Below are positions 51,701 through 58,800 of a DNA stretch of 64,000 nt, in pieces. Source of the DNA: Paenibacillus sp. NAIST15-1 (GTDB lineage Bacteria > Bacillota > Bacilli > Paenibacillales > Paenibacillaceae); the NCBI RefSeq assembly GCF_001894745.1, contig NZ_BBYF01000002.1, forward strand, positions 682,001 to 746,000. The letters run 5' to 3'. The first letter of the stretch is position 1. Each line of letters begins with the position of its first letter. Both the position numbers and the translations under genes were made by a program. The notes below the pieces were generated by a model. It saw only the letters and a program-made list of their open reading frames with translations, searched no databases and was not told where the DNA came from.

Positions 51701-52784
51701 CCCCAAAATGTTGAAAAATAGTGTTACTGGCACAGGTCAGAACTTCATCGCGTCCTATGCCGCCCATTTCCTCAATCTGAAAGGTCCGAACATGGTAGTG
51801 GATACCGCATGCTCTTCGTCGATGGTAAGTATTCATTTGGCTTGCCAGAGTTTAATGCTGCATGAATCTGAGTTAGCTCTTGCCGGGGGAGTGGATATCT
51901 TGCTGGACGAGAAATCGTATATTGTCTTAAGTGAAGGCCGGGCCCTCTCCCCGGATGGAAAATGCCATACTTTTGACGAAAAAGCCAATGGTTTCGTGCC
52001 TGGTGAAGGTTGTGGGGCCGTATTATTGAAAAGGTTGGACAAAGCAATGGCTGATGGTGATCAAATCTATGCGGTGATTGAAGCTTCGGCAATCAACAAT
52101 GACGGCCGAACCATGGGGATCACCACTCCCAATCCGGAAGCCCAAAGTAATGTGATTCAGGAAGCGTTACTCAAGGCCGGAGTCAATCCTGCTTCCATCA
52201 GTTATATTGAAAACCACGGTACGGGCACCATGATCGGCGATCCCATTGAATTGAAAGCCCTAACCAAGGTGTTCCAGGAATCCACCATGGAAAAACAATT
52301 CTGCGCGGTGGGCAGCGTAAAAACCAATCTGGGTCATCTGCTCAGTGCGGCGGGGATAGCGAGCTTCATTAAAGTAGTATTATCCCTTCATCACAAACAA
52401 TTGCCGCCAACCTTAAATTGTGAGACTCCTAATCCGCGCTTTGAATTTGAGAGTTCACCTTTTTATCCGAATACGAGGATACAGGAGTGGAAACCCAGGG
52501 AGGGAATCCGCCGAGCGGGGATCAGTTCATTTGGATTTGGAGGAACCAATATTCATATGATCGTCAGTGAAACTCCTGGCCAAATGGAGTGGAGAAAAAT
52601 CAGGCAACCGCTGCCACGGGTAAAGTTCAACCGCAGATGGTTATGGTTTGATCCTAATCCCAGTCTGGACGATGGGGCCGAAAGACGAAATACCGCTGAT
52701 CCGGTTCCGGACTCCGTCGCTCCGCTGGATGTAACCGTGGAAACATCTACACCTGACGCCTTTTTAAAATTCTTGGGAAATTGA
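39657..52784 (+). CDS. PKS D: trans-AT polyketide synthase, KR-ACP of module 9, modules 10-11, KS12
   Basis: 4375 residues. Order: docking helices (1-32); KR9 (58-535); ACP9 (556-645, Ser 595); KS10 (688-1122, Cys 856); DH10 (1308-1584, His 1337, Asp 1505); KR10 (1599-2082); ACP10 (2099-2182, Ser 2138); KS11 (2227-2660, Cys 2391); flanking linker with inserted pseudo-ACP (2710-2793, Gln 2747); DH*11 (2947-3225, Tyr 2977, Glu 3144); KR11 (3242-3735); ACP11 (3758-3832, Ser 3792); KS12 (3887-4306, Cys 4052); C-terminal tail (4307-4375). There is no AT. The N-terminus completes module 9 from PKS C; the terminal KS12 begins module 12, finished by PKS E. The C-terminal third (KR11-ACP-KS12-tail) has the same order and KR subtype as the end of PKS A, pointing to duplication of an assembly-line section. 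Confidence 0.97.
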   Translation: MTRSEQGRMKILEMVAKHQISSEEGLSRIKALQHDPGGELGVLTNAAGSDSMDQATLYCQSYWETVLDFNPDPIKSVDCIVIFTDDTALAASLHNLTGARLILVKSGERYRNLGEDTFEINPGIPDDYLLLLRELEQQQLTPKKIIHGWSNAYFSPEAVALQRQLEHGIYSVYHLCRTLMEQKMKHPVQLLYAYSGEAHPRDLGSLPQPVYAAVSGFAKTICQENPQFAVKTIGMDASSDSLRTSESLAELLKREMAVDIVGTAEIRYENGLRQVKRYVDVTLDTEVNRLPFHAGGVYLITGGTGGLGSIFAKYLAQEVQAKLILVGRSEINDHGRHLLQELESLGAEAIYVQADIAKRADVEQLIAKAKAQFKNIHGVIHSAGILKDSFVLKKDRAEMDAVLAPKVYGTVYLDEFTQTEPLEFFAVFSSIAGVFGNVGQSDYAFANNFLDEFSGWRSAMRHPGKTVSVNWPFWQEGRMNADEASFRQMSETTGLVALSTEAGVKAFCAALNSALTQVVILTGAAGKIKNWIQKLNHDTTAHTNDVPVIALDEGAKVRFRQKTETFLKEILADQTKLPISKIDSQERFEKYGIDSGMILRLNRELERHFGELSKTLFFEYQNLHELANYFIENHSQQLLTKIGGNERQSEPPIPHAKPIDSVKNQERKRTRFLDERSRANQVETAQSRDIAIIGVSGRYPEARNIEEFWENLKMGRDSIVEIPPERWDYHRFYDPDKTKRGVSYSKWGGFIDGYDRFDPLFFNISPIEAEFMDPQERLFLETVWHTLEDAGYTRNGLQKNVGVFVGVMYSQYQLFGAEEMQKGNMIANTSSFSAIANRISYFFDFQGPSIAVDTMCSSSLTAIHLACESILRGECSQAIAGGVNLTIHPMKHLQLSQGKFAASDGRCRSFGVDGDGYVPGEGVGAILIKPFQQAVQDGDHIYAVIKGSSINHGGKTNGFTVPNPNAQANLISRAIKNAGVSPRSISCIEAHGTGTSLGDPIEIAGLIKSFRDYTQDKQYCSIGSAKSNIGHLESAAGIAGLTKIILQMKYQQLVPSIHSEQLNPNINFQESPFYVQHELTGWNRPVIREDGTDREYPRRAGISSFGAGGSNAHIILEEYLAPDAPAKLDTQPRVAVFSAKTPAALRKYLHVFHSWIEKICDPTRVDARGMIPFRDFIYTLQVGREDMDERVAVVAAGYSELKEKLTRYLETRGNQDGVYSGSLRDKTASNLLPIEGDEGKAFVHALIQKGEPEQLAKLWVSGVAIPWEVEYGNDMPRRGSLPSYPFEEERYWIPTIETPSTVGFSNLHPLIDTNESTLERQCYQKLMTPDEFYLQDHMISGGMILPGSAYLEMAVAAGNLAIQDRQVRRIQNVIWMSPIGISDESRQVRIHLYPEGGGVDFEIMTDSESRSGVVHSGGKLYFANPEEMMETSSIQPEKIQRRFSVVKDGAECYSEFQKIGFQYGPGFQTIQKLFINENECLAQLEVAGFLEADFSKYILHPSLLDGAFQTVAGFTQLAEAHLKMRFLPYALDELVIFGPLPLKCFAYVTVSDDSTPEMPKYNIELADVTGDILIRLKGFTLKAAATTALPHGNSTSQRTIYYQHDWIPMDLAIEPGNQPLGDTIIFDSGAAFASSLRERCELRNDSSHVILVKPGATDRDLEAGVYSMKMDDPQAYLKLLDHLLDQNSNLKNIIYRMPYESFTTRESSIKTRLTQGVFSLLQMTRALIQRNLNREIRLLYLYESPNQDIQPLDAALGAFMKTIRLEYPGLNYQIVEIRGDMESPGSNSNHMGWIAELVCRELQHSQNIPVEVRYDAQSRYIHQLQEHQPEVKVQLSTDIWREKGVYLITGGVGGLGFIFARHLAEQFKAKLVLVGRSQLTAETESKLRALEMSGAEVMYVAADVSKREDVIELVRTTKSKFSQINGIIHSAGVLRDSLALRKTNEEINEVLAAKIYGTIHLHESTREENLDFFTLFSSTSAIIGNIGQIDYAYANSFMDYFVDVRIRENAPGKTMAINWPLWENGGMRVDENAISLMRQAGLMPLSDAEGIRIFETGMAAGLSQLIVLAGEPEKINRFLNPEPAKPVVTQSQVQENSSAEQFRDEVETYIKVTLSKEIKLPVHKMDAQAPLEQYGIDSVMVLNLSGALESFFGSLSKTLFFEYKSVAELATYFIKYHPEKVAKLGKKPAQPIVKAQAPDPVGEMVSRSRFITTSFDEHNLKNQAIEDIAIIGVSGRYPMAADLHEFWENLKSGKDCITEIPRERWAYEDYFDSDKSVRGKSYSKWGGFINGVDLFDPLFFNISPREAAYIDPQERLFLETVWHTLEDAGYTRGELSKNKVGVFVGVMYGQYQLLDGGSSGVSPGSSYASIANRVSYYCNFRGPSIALDTMCSSSLTAIHLACDSIRNGESEVAIAGGVNLSLHPNKYLQLSQGKFLASDGRCRSFGEGGDGYVPGEGVGAVLLKPLHRAIADEDQIYAVIKASSVNHGGKTNGYTVPNPTAQAELIAETLKKAQIDPRTVSYIEAHGTGTSLGDPIEITGLVNAFQGFTEGDAGREKQYCAIGSAKSNIGHLESAAGIAGITKVILQMKNKQLVPSLHSDHLNPHIEFEQTPFYVQHDLTPWENPLVMENGIAKRYPLRAGVSSFGAGGSNAYILLEEYTPPVRESYTGNQEFIFVFSAKNDERIKVYAKRMVEFLQNTARESKAIPRDNDLMKRVQHDLVKRVAEILRISESEVAATEFVEYGLDQFSLADLASQLNEMYHLEIGAALFFDYPTFAALSNYLLQTHLDNISNYYRDSDTGTSEDVWEPVSLADLAFTLQTARESMDERLAIVASSQEQLVDRLIAFSEGNTDIQDAYTGNVRDNRLNSQLLVSGREGREFLRIIIEERQLGKLAQLWISGIDIDWKQLYPGRFPARITLPGYPFAGERYWVSPVESTEAKPLVSRLHPLIDRNESTVAGLCFKKEFAAEEQLVSEYRIGDLQVVPGIIYLEMVWAAGSLANQPLQVKELTNVAWGPPIPLNETREVEIGFYPSGESMKWEIRTITNDGQKKISAQGDCSVTADSDSISPEFISIGTLQADCQYRFQASEFYQLMERNGMKYGAGLQMIREFFANNGVALARFELPSQSKATLPEMGLHPVILEAIPQVIMALGANTGAVDSQKKALFKAARVKLVQPLSETGYVNIQVSNQLAEPKEKVFDAKVTSVDGRILAVIEQIQLADINIDRNQETAQSGKGTKTEYFLEKSWRASEITGSNIGKTLGTTIILGNEETKTLVGLLRSGNPGSYIFIEDTRNFEMKMKSNQEYGLNFNDPAQGARMIQEILKQKAEITTIIDISDLHSRPTGTGRLAMGKVSLLQELIKAINPKPLTIIHTTRGLHGFQVVQPSLDGAGMAGLVKMLGAEYQKVNSKTIDTDLSLDQAEEWAEIIQRELGYQDIEGEIGYWEGKRYLPYLKRIDPGMGRAGGLVVNPEQVIVITGGTRGIGVEIAKHLVRNGTRKLVLMGVQQLPSRSQWRMLAGSPDTDPGVAAKLKALLSLEDAGANFEIYTGSLIQRVELEEFFQGVRRRMGDIGGVVHCAGTLTQTNPAFIHKTARDIQQVVEPKMDGLEVLHELFKNDPLQFFILFSSVSGLIPALAAGVSDYATANAYFDYFSAYQKRQGYGYYKSINWPVWTGTGMASETAPFYYKLGFAPLLVSEGLALFDNVLQFTNRSQIMPCLAVADQFNPDGLLYMKQTLKARTVHESIPTPKSQPERGTTGTIHALKALFAEELKIPEDQLNETTNFADFGVDSILLAELVKKVEVRFRRNLEPGVFLEYPTLSSLGSYLDRQEHQETPPPTVSAAPQPVPEERKSYRITFRNGRELRTKENGGSRNHGIVSAVEPEGFKVAVIGIACHFPGANDKENYWANLVAGRSSIREVPISRWDIQRYYSSEYQSGKSISKWGGFIDDIEYFDPEFFNISEDEALQMDPLIRQFLEVSVETFQDAGYTREELSNKKVGIFAGSRVGYFASRIPKMLKNSVTGTGQNFIASYAAHFLNLKGPNMVVDTACSSSMVSIHLACQSLMLHESELALAGGVDILLDEKSYIVLSEGRALSPDGKCHTFDEKANGFVPGEGCGAVLLKRLDKAMADGDQIYAVIEASAINNDGRTMGITTPNPEAQSNVIQEALLKAGVNPASISYIENHGTGTMIGDPIELKALTKVFQESTMEKQFCAVGSVKTNLGHLLSAAGIASFIKVVLSLHHKQLPPTLNCETPNPRFEFESSPFYPNTRIQEWKPREGIRRAGISSFGFGGTNIHMIVSETPGQMEWRKIRQPLPRVKFNRRWLWFDPNPSLDDGAERRNTADPVPDSVAPLDVTVETSTPDAFLKFLGN
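39828..41590 (+). other. Module 9, second part: KR9-ACP9
   Basis: KR9 has TGGTGGLG near 40555 and AGILKDS, keeping the Asp. ACP9 Ser is at 41439, in the slightly unusual GIDSGM. The downstream KS10 is of the DTMC type, predicting an olefin. Confidence 0.87.
41718..46200 (+). other. Module 10: KS10-DH10-KR10-ACP10
   Basis: KS10: Cys 42222 (DTMCSSS), EAHGTGT, SNIGHLE. DH10 is canonical (His 43665 in HMISGGMILP, Asp 44169). KR10 has TGGVGGLG near 45201 and AGVLRDS. ACP10 Ser is at 46068 (YGIDSV). Predicted product: olefin. Confidence 0.9.
47784..48033 (+). other. Pseudo-ACP inserted in the KS11 flanking linker (Ser to Gln)
   Basis: It has the ACP helix pattern VQHDLVKRVAEILRI, then EYGLDQFSL with Gln at 47895-47897 in place of the modification Ser, then LASQLNEMYHLEI and FFDYPTF. 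The Asp before the lost Ser is retained. It lies at the same point of the linker as the insertions after KS6 and KS14. Confidence 0.87.
48495..49330 (+). other. DH-like domain DH*11 (catalytic His to Tyr, Asp to Glu)
   Basis: The first motif reads SEYRIGDLQVVP, with Tyr at 48585 for His and Asp for Gly but the Pro kept. The second reads HPVILE, with Glu at 49086 for Asp. The remainder keeps the DH fold pattern and length. Confidence 0.85.
51315..52784 (+). other. KS12 and C-terminal docking tail (first part of split module 12)
   Basis: KS12 has Cys at 51810 (DTACSSS), ENHGTGT (Asn for the usual Ala) and TNLGHLL. The tail has FNRRWLW and ends AFLKFLGN, parallel to the PKS A tail. The partner DH12 is at the start of PKS E. 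Confidence 0.82.
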
Positions 52785-52798
52785 GGAGAATGACCATG
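52782..52798 (+). promoter_or_regulatory. RBS for PKS E overlapping the PKS D stop
   Basis: GAGGAGA at 52783-52789 overlaps the TGA stop (52782-52784) and lies 6 nt before the ATG at 52796. A second in-frame ATG at 52790 is too close to the RBS, so 52796 is chosen. Confidence 0.8.
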
Positions 52799-55700
52799 GT
52801 TAAGCCGATATCTATCAATTTTAGCTCAATGATGACCCATGATAACATCATCGTTAAAAGTCATCAGGTGCATGGTGTCCGGATCATGCCTGGTGTTACT
52901 TTCCTTGATATCATTTGCAGGGGGTTGCAAACACAAGGATTTTTACTCGATCAAGTGGTATTGCGCAACTTAGTATTCTTAAAACCCATTGCCACAGATG
53001 AGGAATATGATCAGGAGATTCAAATAGCCATTGAAAAAAATGAAACCACCGGGAATCATGGCATAATTACCGGGAAAAGTCGGAAAGTGAAAAACGGACA
53101 GATTTTAGGCCCAGAGTGGGACATTAATCTGCAAGGGGAACTCCATATTCATTCGGAACAGTTATCCCAGCAGATTGACATTCCTTTATTGAAAAGCCAT
53201 GCACATCGGGTATCAAACATGGAGGAAGCTTACGCCGATGAGCGTAAAGTCAATATTGTGCATCATGATTTTATGAAAATACAAGGGAAGGTGTACCACG
53301 GTGACGGTTATTGTCTGGCGGAACTTCACTTAAGTGAAACGGCTCAGCCATATCTGAATTATTTTTATTACCATCCAGCGTTTCTGGACTCTGCCACCAT
53401 CGTCCCGAGTTTCTTATTCTTTAAGGATAAACCCTCCTCCTCGGGGGAAGAACGTCCTGAACTCAAGCCGTTTATTCCTATGTTTATTGAATCATTTTGG
53501 TCCGGAGGAAATTTGGCGGGGAAATGTTACGTGTATATCCGGGAACAGCAGACGGATTTTGTACCCGGCCGGGATGTGATTTACGCTGATATTGAGCTTT
53601 ATAATGAATCCGGCCAACGGGTGGCGGTTTTAAAAAAAATGACGTACAAGGAGATCCGCTCCAAAGCAGCAATTACGAAACTTCAGACAACGACCGAAAC
53701 CACCAAATCCCACCATCGACCCGTTACGGAAAGTAACAAGACCCAGGGATTGCTAGAGCGAGTGGAAGGCTCCCTGAAGGAACCGGGTGGGGTCGGGCAA
53801 GCGGAGATTGAACAGGATTTACAGCGGATGGCCGCTGGTTTACTCGGGAAACTGCCGGAAAGCATCCGGGTGGAAGTTCCCTTTTACGAACAGGGGTTGG
53901 ATTCCAATCATTTGCTGCAATTAGTCCGGGAATTGGAAGCCCGGCTGGGGCGGCAGTTATATCCAACTCTATTATTCGAGTATACCAATATCCGGGAACT
54001 GGCAGCTTTTCTAGTCAAAGAAAACTTGGGAGTTTCCAAGCCGCCAATCACAATGGCGCCATCCGCAACTACTGTTCCGGGGGACGTAGGGATCGAATCC
54101 CTCTCTCCGGCAACCGATTCTGTGTCCTTCGAGGAAATCGAACAGGATTTGCAGCGGATGGTGGCTGTGTTCATTAACAAAGCACCGGAGACCATCCGGG
54201 TGGATGTCCCTTTCTACGAACAGGGGCTGGATTCCAATCATTTATTGCAATTGGTTCGAGAATTGGAAGCCCGGCTAGGGCAGCAGTTATATCCAACCCT
54301 GTTATTCGAGTACACCAATATCCGGGAGCTCACAGCATACCTGTTGAAGGAATATGGGTATGCCTTTCCCGGAAGCAGAAGTGGTAAATCGCCCAAACAG
54401 AATCTGGAAGAGAAATCTACGGTGCTGTTTGCAGCTCCAATGTGGGAGGCATCTCCGTGCAATGTTACTGGGCTTTACCCGCCCGGCAACAATCTGCTGA
54501 TTTTTGATACGGGTCATCATTTCCAAAGCATGCTGAAAGAACGCTTCGGGAATGATGGTTCTACCCGCATCACGTTGGTCAAACCGGGTACCCATTTTCA
54601 AGTCGCCGGGGATGAATCTTTTGAAATCAACCCTCATCAGCCAGGCGACTATTTGCACTTGATTCAAGCCCTGAAAGAACAGGGGACATGGCCCCGGAAA
54701 ATGATTTACTTTTGGGCTAGTGCCCCTTATGAATCGTGCTCGGAGATGATTACCGCCCAGATGGAGCAGGGGTTATTCTCCCTCTTTTATCTCCACCGGG
54801 CAATGTTGGAAGAGAAAATCAAAGACAAGATAACCATCATGGTCGTTTCCCAAAGCACCACGGGGCCAACTTCGCCCCTATTTGGTGCTATTGGTGGTTT
54901 TGCTAAATCAGCCTTTCTCGAAAACCCGATTTTCAATGTACAACTGGTAGAGTTCATCCATTCATCCCACGGCACCGTGAAAGCAGAGCAGATGGCGGAT
55001 GCCATCCGGCGGGAGTGCCAGACGGAAAGCAGTGGGGTGGAAGAAATACAATACCGTGGCGGGGAACGGTGGGTGAAGCGTCTTCAGGAAAAGAAATCAG
55101 AGCACGAAGTGTTAGTTCCTGTGAAAAAAGGCGGAGTCTATCTGATTACCGGAGGCATGGGGGGATTAGGCCAGATTTTTGCCGAATATCTCACCCAAAG
55201 AGAACAGGTTCGATTGGTGCTTACTGGCCGCTCCGTCTTGAATGAGGAACAACAACAGCAGCTACGTGAGTTGGGAGACGGCGGATCGCAAGTCCACTAT
55301 ATTCCGGCGGATATCTCCCAGCGACCGGCGGTGGATGACCTGATTGTGGAAATAAAGGCACTATTCCATGAGATCCACGGTGTAATTCATTGTGCAGGAG
55401 TAACCCGGGACGCGATGATTCTCAAAAAGACCCTTTCGGAGATGGAAGTCGTTTTGGCTCCTAAGGTTTACGGAACGGTGCATCTGGATGAGGCATTGGC
55501 CGTAGAACCGCTGGACTTTTTTGTGATGTTCTCCTCCACAGCGGCCCTCTTCGGGAATGTTGGACAATCCGATTATGCGTATGCCAATAGTTTTATGGAT
55601 CATTACGCGCACTGGCGGGAAGCGCTACGAACCGCTGGCCAACGATCTGGAAAAACGTACGCCATTAACTGGCCGTTGTGGGAACAAGGCGGAATGAGGG

Positions 55701-55870
55701 TTGATGAATCATCCCGCCGCTGGATTCAGTCCCAATCGGGAATGATTCCTTTACGTAACCCCGAGGGTATACGAGCCTTTGAACAAATATTTTCCCTTCC
55801 CGATCCCCAAGTAATGGTTGTAGGGGGGGACACGGAAAAAATCAGGCAGGTCTTCCTGCAAAGCCACTCC
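52796..55870 (+). other. Split module 12, second part: DH12-ACP12a-ACP12b-KR12
   Basis: DH12 is canonical (His 52862 in HQVHGVRIMP, HPAFLD with Asp 53387). Both ACPs keep Ser (53903, 54233). KR12 has TGGMGGLG near 55145 and AGVTRDA. KR12 leads directly to KS13 without another ACP, as in PKS B. Predicted product: olefin. Confidence 0.88.
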
Positions 55871-58800
55871 AAAAACGAAGATCTCGTCAATATGCCCGCA
55901 ACAGCGGTTGAGCAGGATCAGCGGGATTATGTAATGAGGAAGTGCGGGTTGGAATCCTTGGAGCCTGTTGAGATTCCCTCCCAAGATGCCGAGAAACCCA
56001 TTGCTATTATCGGTTTGAGCGGACGTTATCCAATGGCTCCTGATATCGATACTTTCTGGGAAAATCTAAAATCGGGAAAGGATTGCATTACAGAGATTCC
56101 TAAAGAACGCTGGGATTATCGCAGGTATTACGATGCAGAACCGGGCAAGGAAGGAAAAACGTACAGCAAGTGGGGCGGTTTTATCGATCAGGTGGATTGC
56201 TTCGATCCCTTGTTCTTTAATATTTCACCCCGGGAAGCCGAGTACATGGATCCCCAAGAACGGCTGTTTTTGGAAGTAGTATGGCAAACCCTTGAGGATG
56301 CGGGATATACCAAGACCAGCCTCCGGAAGCGCAAAGTGGGTTTATTTGTAGGCGTCATGTGGAGTGAATATCAGTTACTCGGCATGGAAAGATCGGAGGA
56401 GATGGTAGCGCCCATGCAGGCGCATGCCTCCATTGCCAACCGCGTATCTTACTTCTTTGATTTCTGTGGGCCGAGTATTGCTTTGGATACCATGTGTTCT
56501 TCCGCACTCACCGCGATTCATCTGGCTTGCGACAGTATCCGCAAAGGCGAAAGCGAAGTGGCCATAGCTGGTGGAGTGAATCTATCCATTCATCCTAACA
56601 AATATCTGAATTTAAGCCGGTTACGGTTTACTTCCAGTGACGGTAGATGCCGCAGTTTCGGGGAAGGCGGCGACGGCTATGTACCGGGTGAAGGAGTAGG
56701 GGCTGTATTATTAAAGCCATTACGGAAGGCCATGGCGGATGGTGATCAGATTTACGCTGTGATTAGAGGAAGTGCCTTAAATCATGGCGGAACATCCAGT
56801 GGTTATACCGTTCCAAGTCCTATCTCACAAGCTAATGTAATCAGTGAAGCATTACGCAGAGCTCAGGTGGATCCCCGCACCATTAGTTATATCGAAGCTC
56901 ACGGAACAGGAACCTCCCTGGGAGATCCCATTGAGATTACCGGTTTAACCAAAGCATTTCAAGAGTATTCCGACATTGATAGGGATTCAAGGACACAAAA
57001 CCAATACTGTGCCATTGGTTCTGCCAAGTCCAATATCGGACATCTGGAATCGGCGGCGGGTATTGCCGGACTGACCAAAGTAATCTTACAGATGAAGTAT
57101 CGACAATTGGTTCCGTCCCTTCATTCCGGTACGATGAATGCCAAAATCCATTTTCAGCAGTCGCCTTTTTATATTCAACATGAATTAACCCCTTGGAAGA
57201 ACCCGGTCATCGTTGAAAACGGAAACTCAAAGCAATACCCGCTCCGAGCGGGGATTAGCTCATTCGGGGCAGGGGGTTCGAATGCCCACATCATATTGGA
57301 AGAGTTTACGGGGCCCACTAGAACCTCCACCGCGCAGATGCACCGACAAATCTTTGTATTCTCCGCCAAAAATAAAGAACGACTGGTCGCCTATGCCGAG
57401 GAAATGGTCAAGTATTTACAGGGCTCGGATCGAATCGGTGCCCCGGTGGATATGGCTTATACCCTGCAAGTAGGGCGGGAAGCTATGGAAGAGCGACTAG
57501 CGGTGGTTGCCACGACATTAGAAGAGCTCACTCGCGAGTTACAGAACTTTTGTGCGGGAAAGGCTACTATTCAACATATTCATCGGGGAAATTGCGGCGC
57601 CGCAGCGTTGAAAACTCATACTTCGGTTGGTTCAACGGAGGATTTATGGAATAACGGTGAATTGGAGAAGTTGGCGCGGCTTTGGGTTTCAGGTGCCGAC
57701 ATAGAGTGGGAAAGGCTCCACACTGGGCCAAAACCTCCTAGAATTTCGTTGCCGACGTATCCATTCACTCGGGAACGGTACTGGCTTCCAGAAACCGCGA
57801 ACCGGTCAAACCGCAATGGCGGCCTTACCGGACTGCATCCAGTGTTGGATTATAACAACTCAACTTTCAAGGAACAGAGTTTCGTTAAAATATTTACGGG
57901 GAACGAGTTTTACCTAAAGGAACATATTATTGGCGCAGACAAAGTGTTGCCTGGTGTTATCTATCTGGAAATGGCAAGAGCTGCTGGAAAATTAGCCAAT
58001 TCCGGTAGCCCGGTCAGAAAGCTGAAAGACATTATCTGGGCGGCTCCGGTGGTGATGGGGTCAAGCTCTCGTGAGGTGGCGATCTACCTCTACCCGAATG
58101 ACATGTTGGCGGATTACGAAGTCGTTTCTTATGGATTGGATCAGCAGAAAATCATCCACGCACAGGGTAGAATCAGCTATCAGGACGATAGCAATAAAGA
58201 TCTTGTGAATATGGATATCGAAGGCATCAAACGTCGCTGTACCCGTCATCAAAGCCGCCGGGAATGCTACCGGGAGTTTAAAAGCCACGGATTTCAATAT
58301 GGCCCCTCTTTCCAAACCATCCGGGAGATTTGGGGAACGGAAACGGAAGCCTTATCGTATCTTGAATTGCCAGATGAACTGGCTGGGAGCCTGGCAGAGT
58401 TTGACTGGCACCCTTCCCTAATGGATGGGGCACTACAGACCGTAAGTGGGTTGATCCGGAAGCAAGACGAGGGGGACGGAGGCTTATATCTGCCTTTCGC
58501 CTTGGGAGAATTGGAATTAATCCTCCCATTACCAGCCAAATATTATGCCCATGTCGAAATGGCGCAGGATGCGGCAGAAAAATCCAAAATAATCAAATTC
58601 CATATCACCCTAGCTGATGAACAGGGTCGGATTTTGGCTCGGATGCATGATTTTTCTTTAAAAGCCTTTGCTGATAAGCAATCTGGGTTACTCACTGAAT
58701 CCACTTTACCTATTTACTATAGTACCCAGTGGATGGAGCAGGAAGCAGAATTGGTTACAAACACCGACCTTGGAATGATCGTCGTTTTTGATGATAACGA

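Noticed and set aside
51216-51836. A 206-codon open frame on the - strand, the longest antisense frame
   Set aside because: It lies wholly inside PKS D opposite ACP11/KS12 coding sequence, has no recognisable domain or RBS, and antisense frames of this kind recur across homologous KS regions, as expected from shadow frames.
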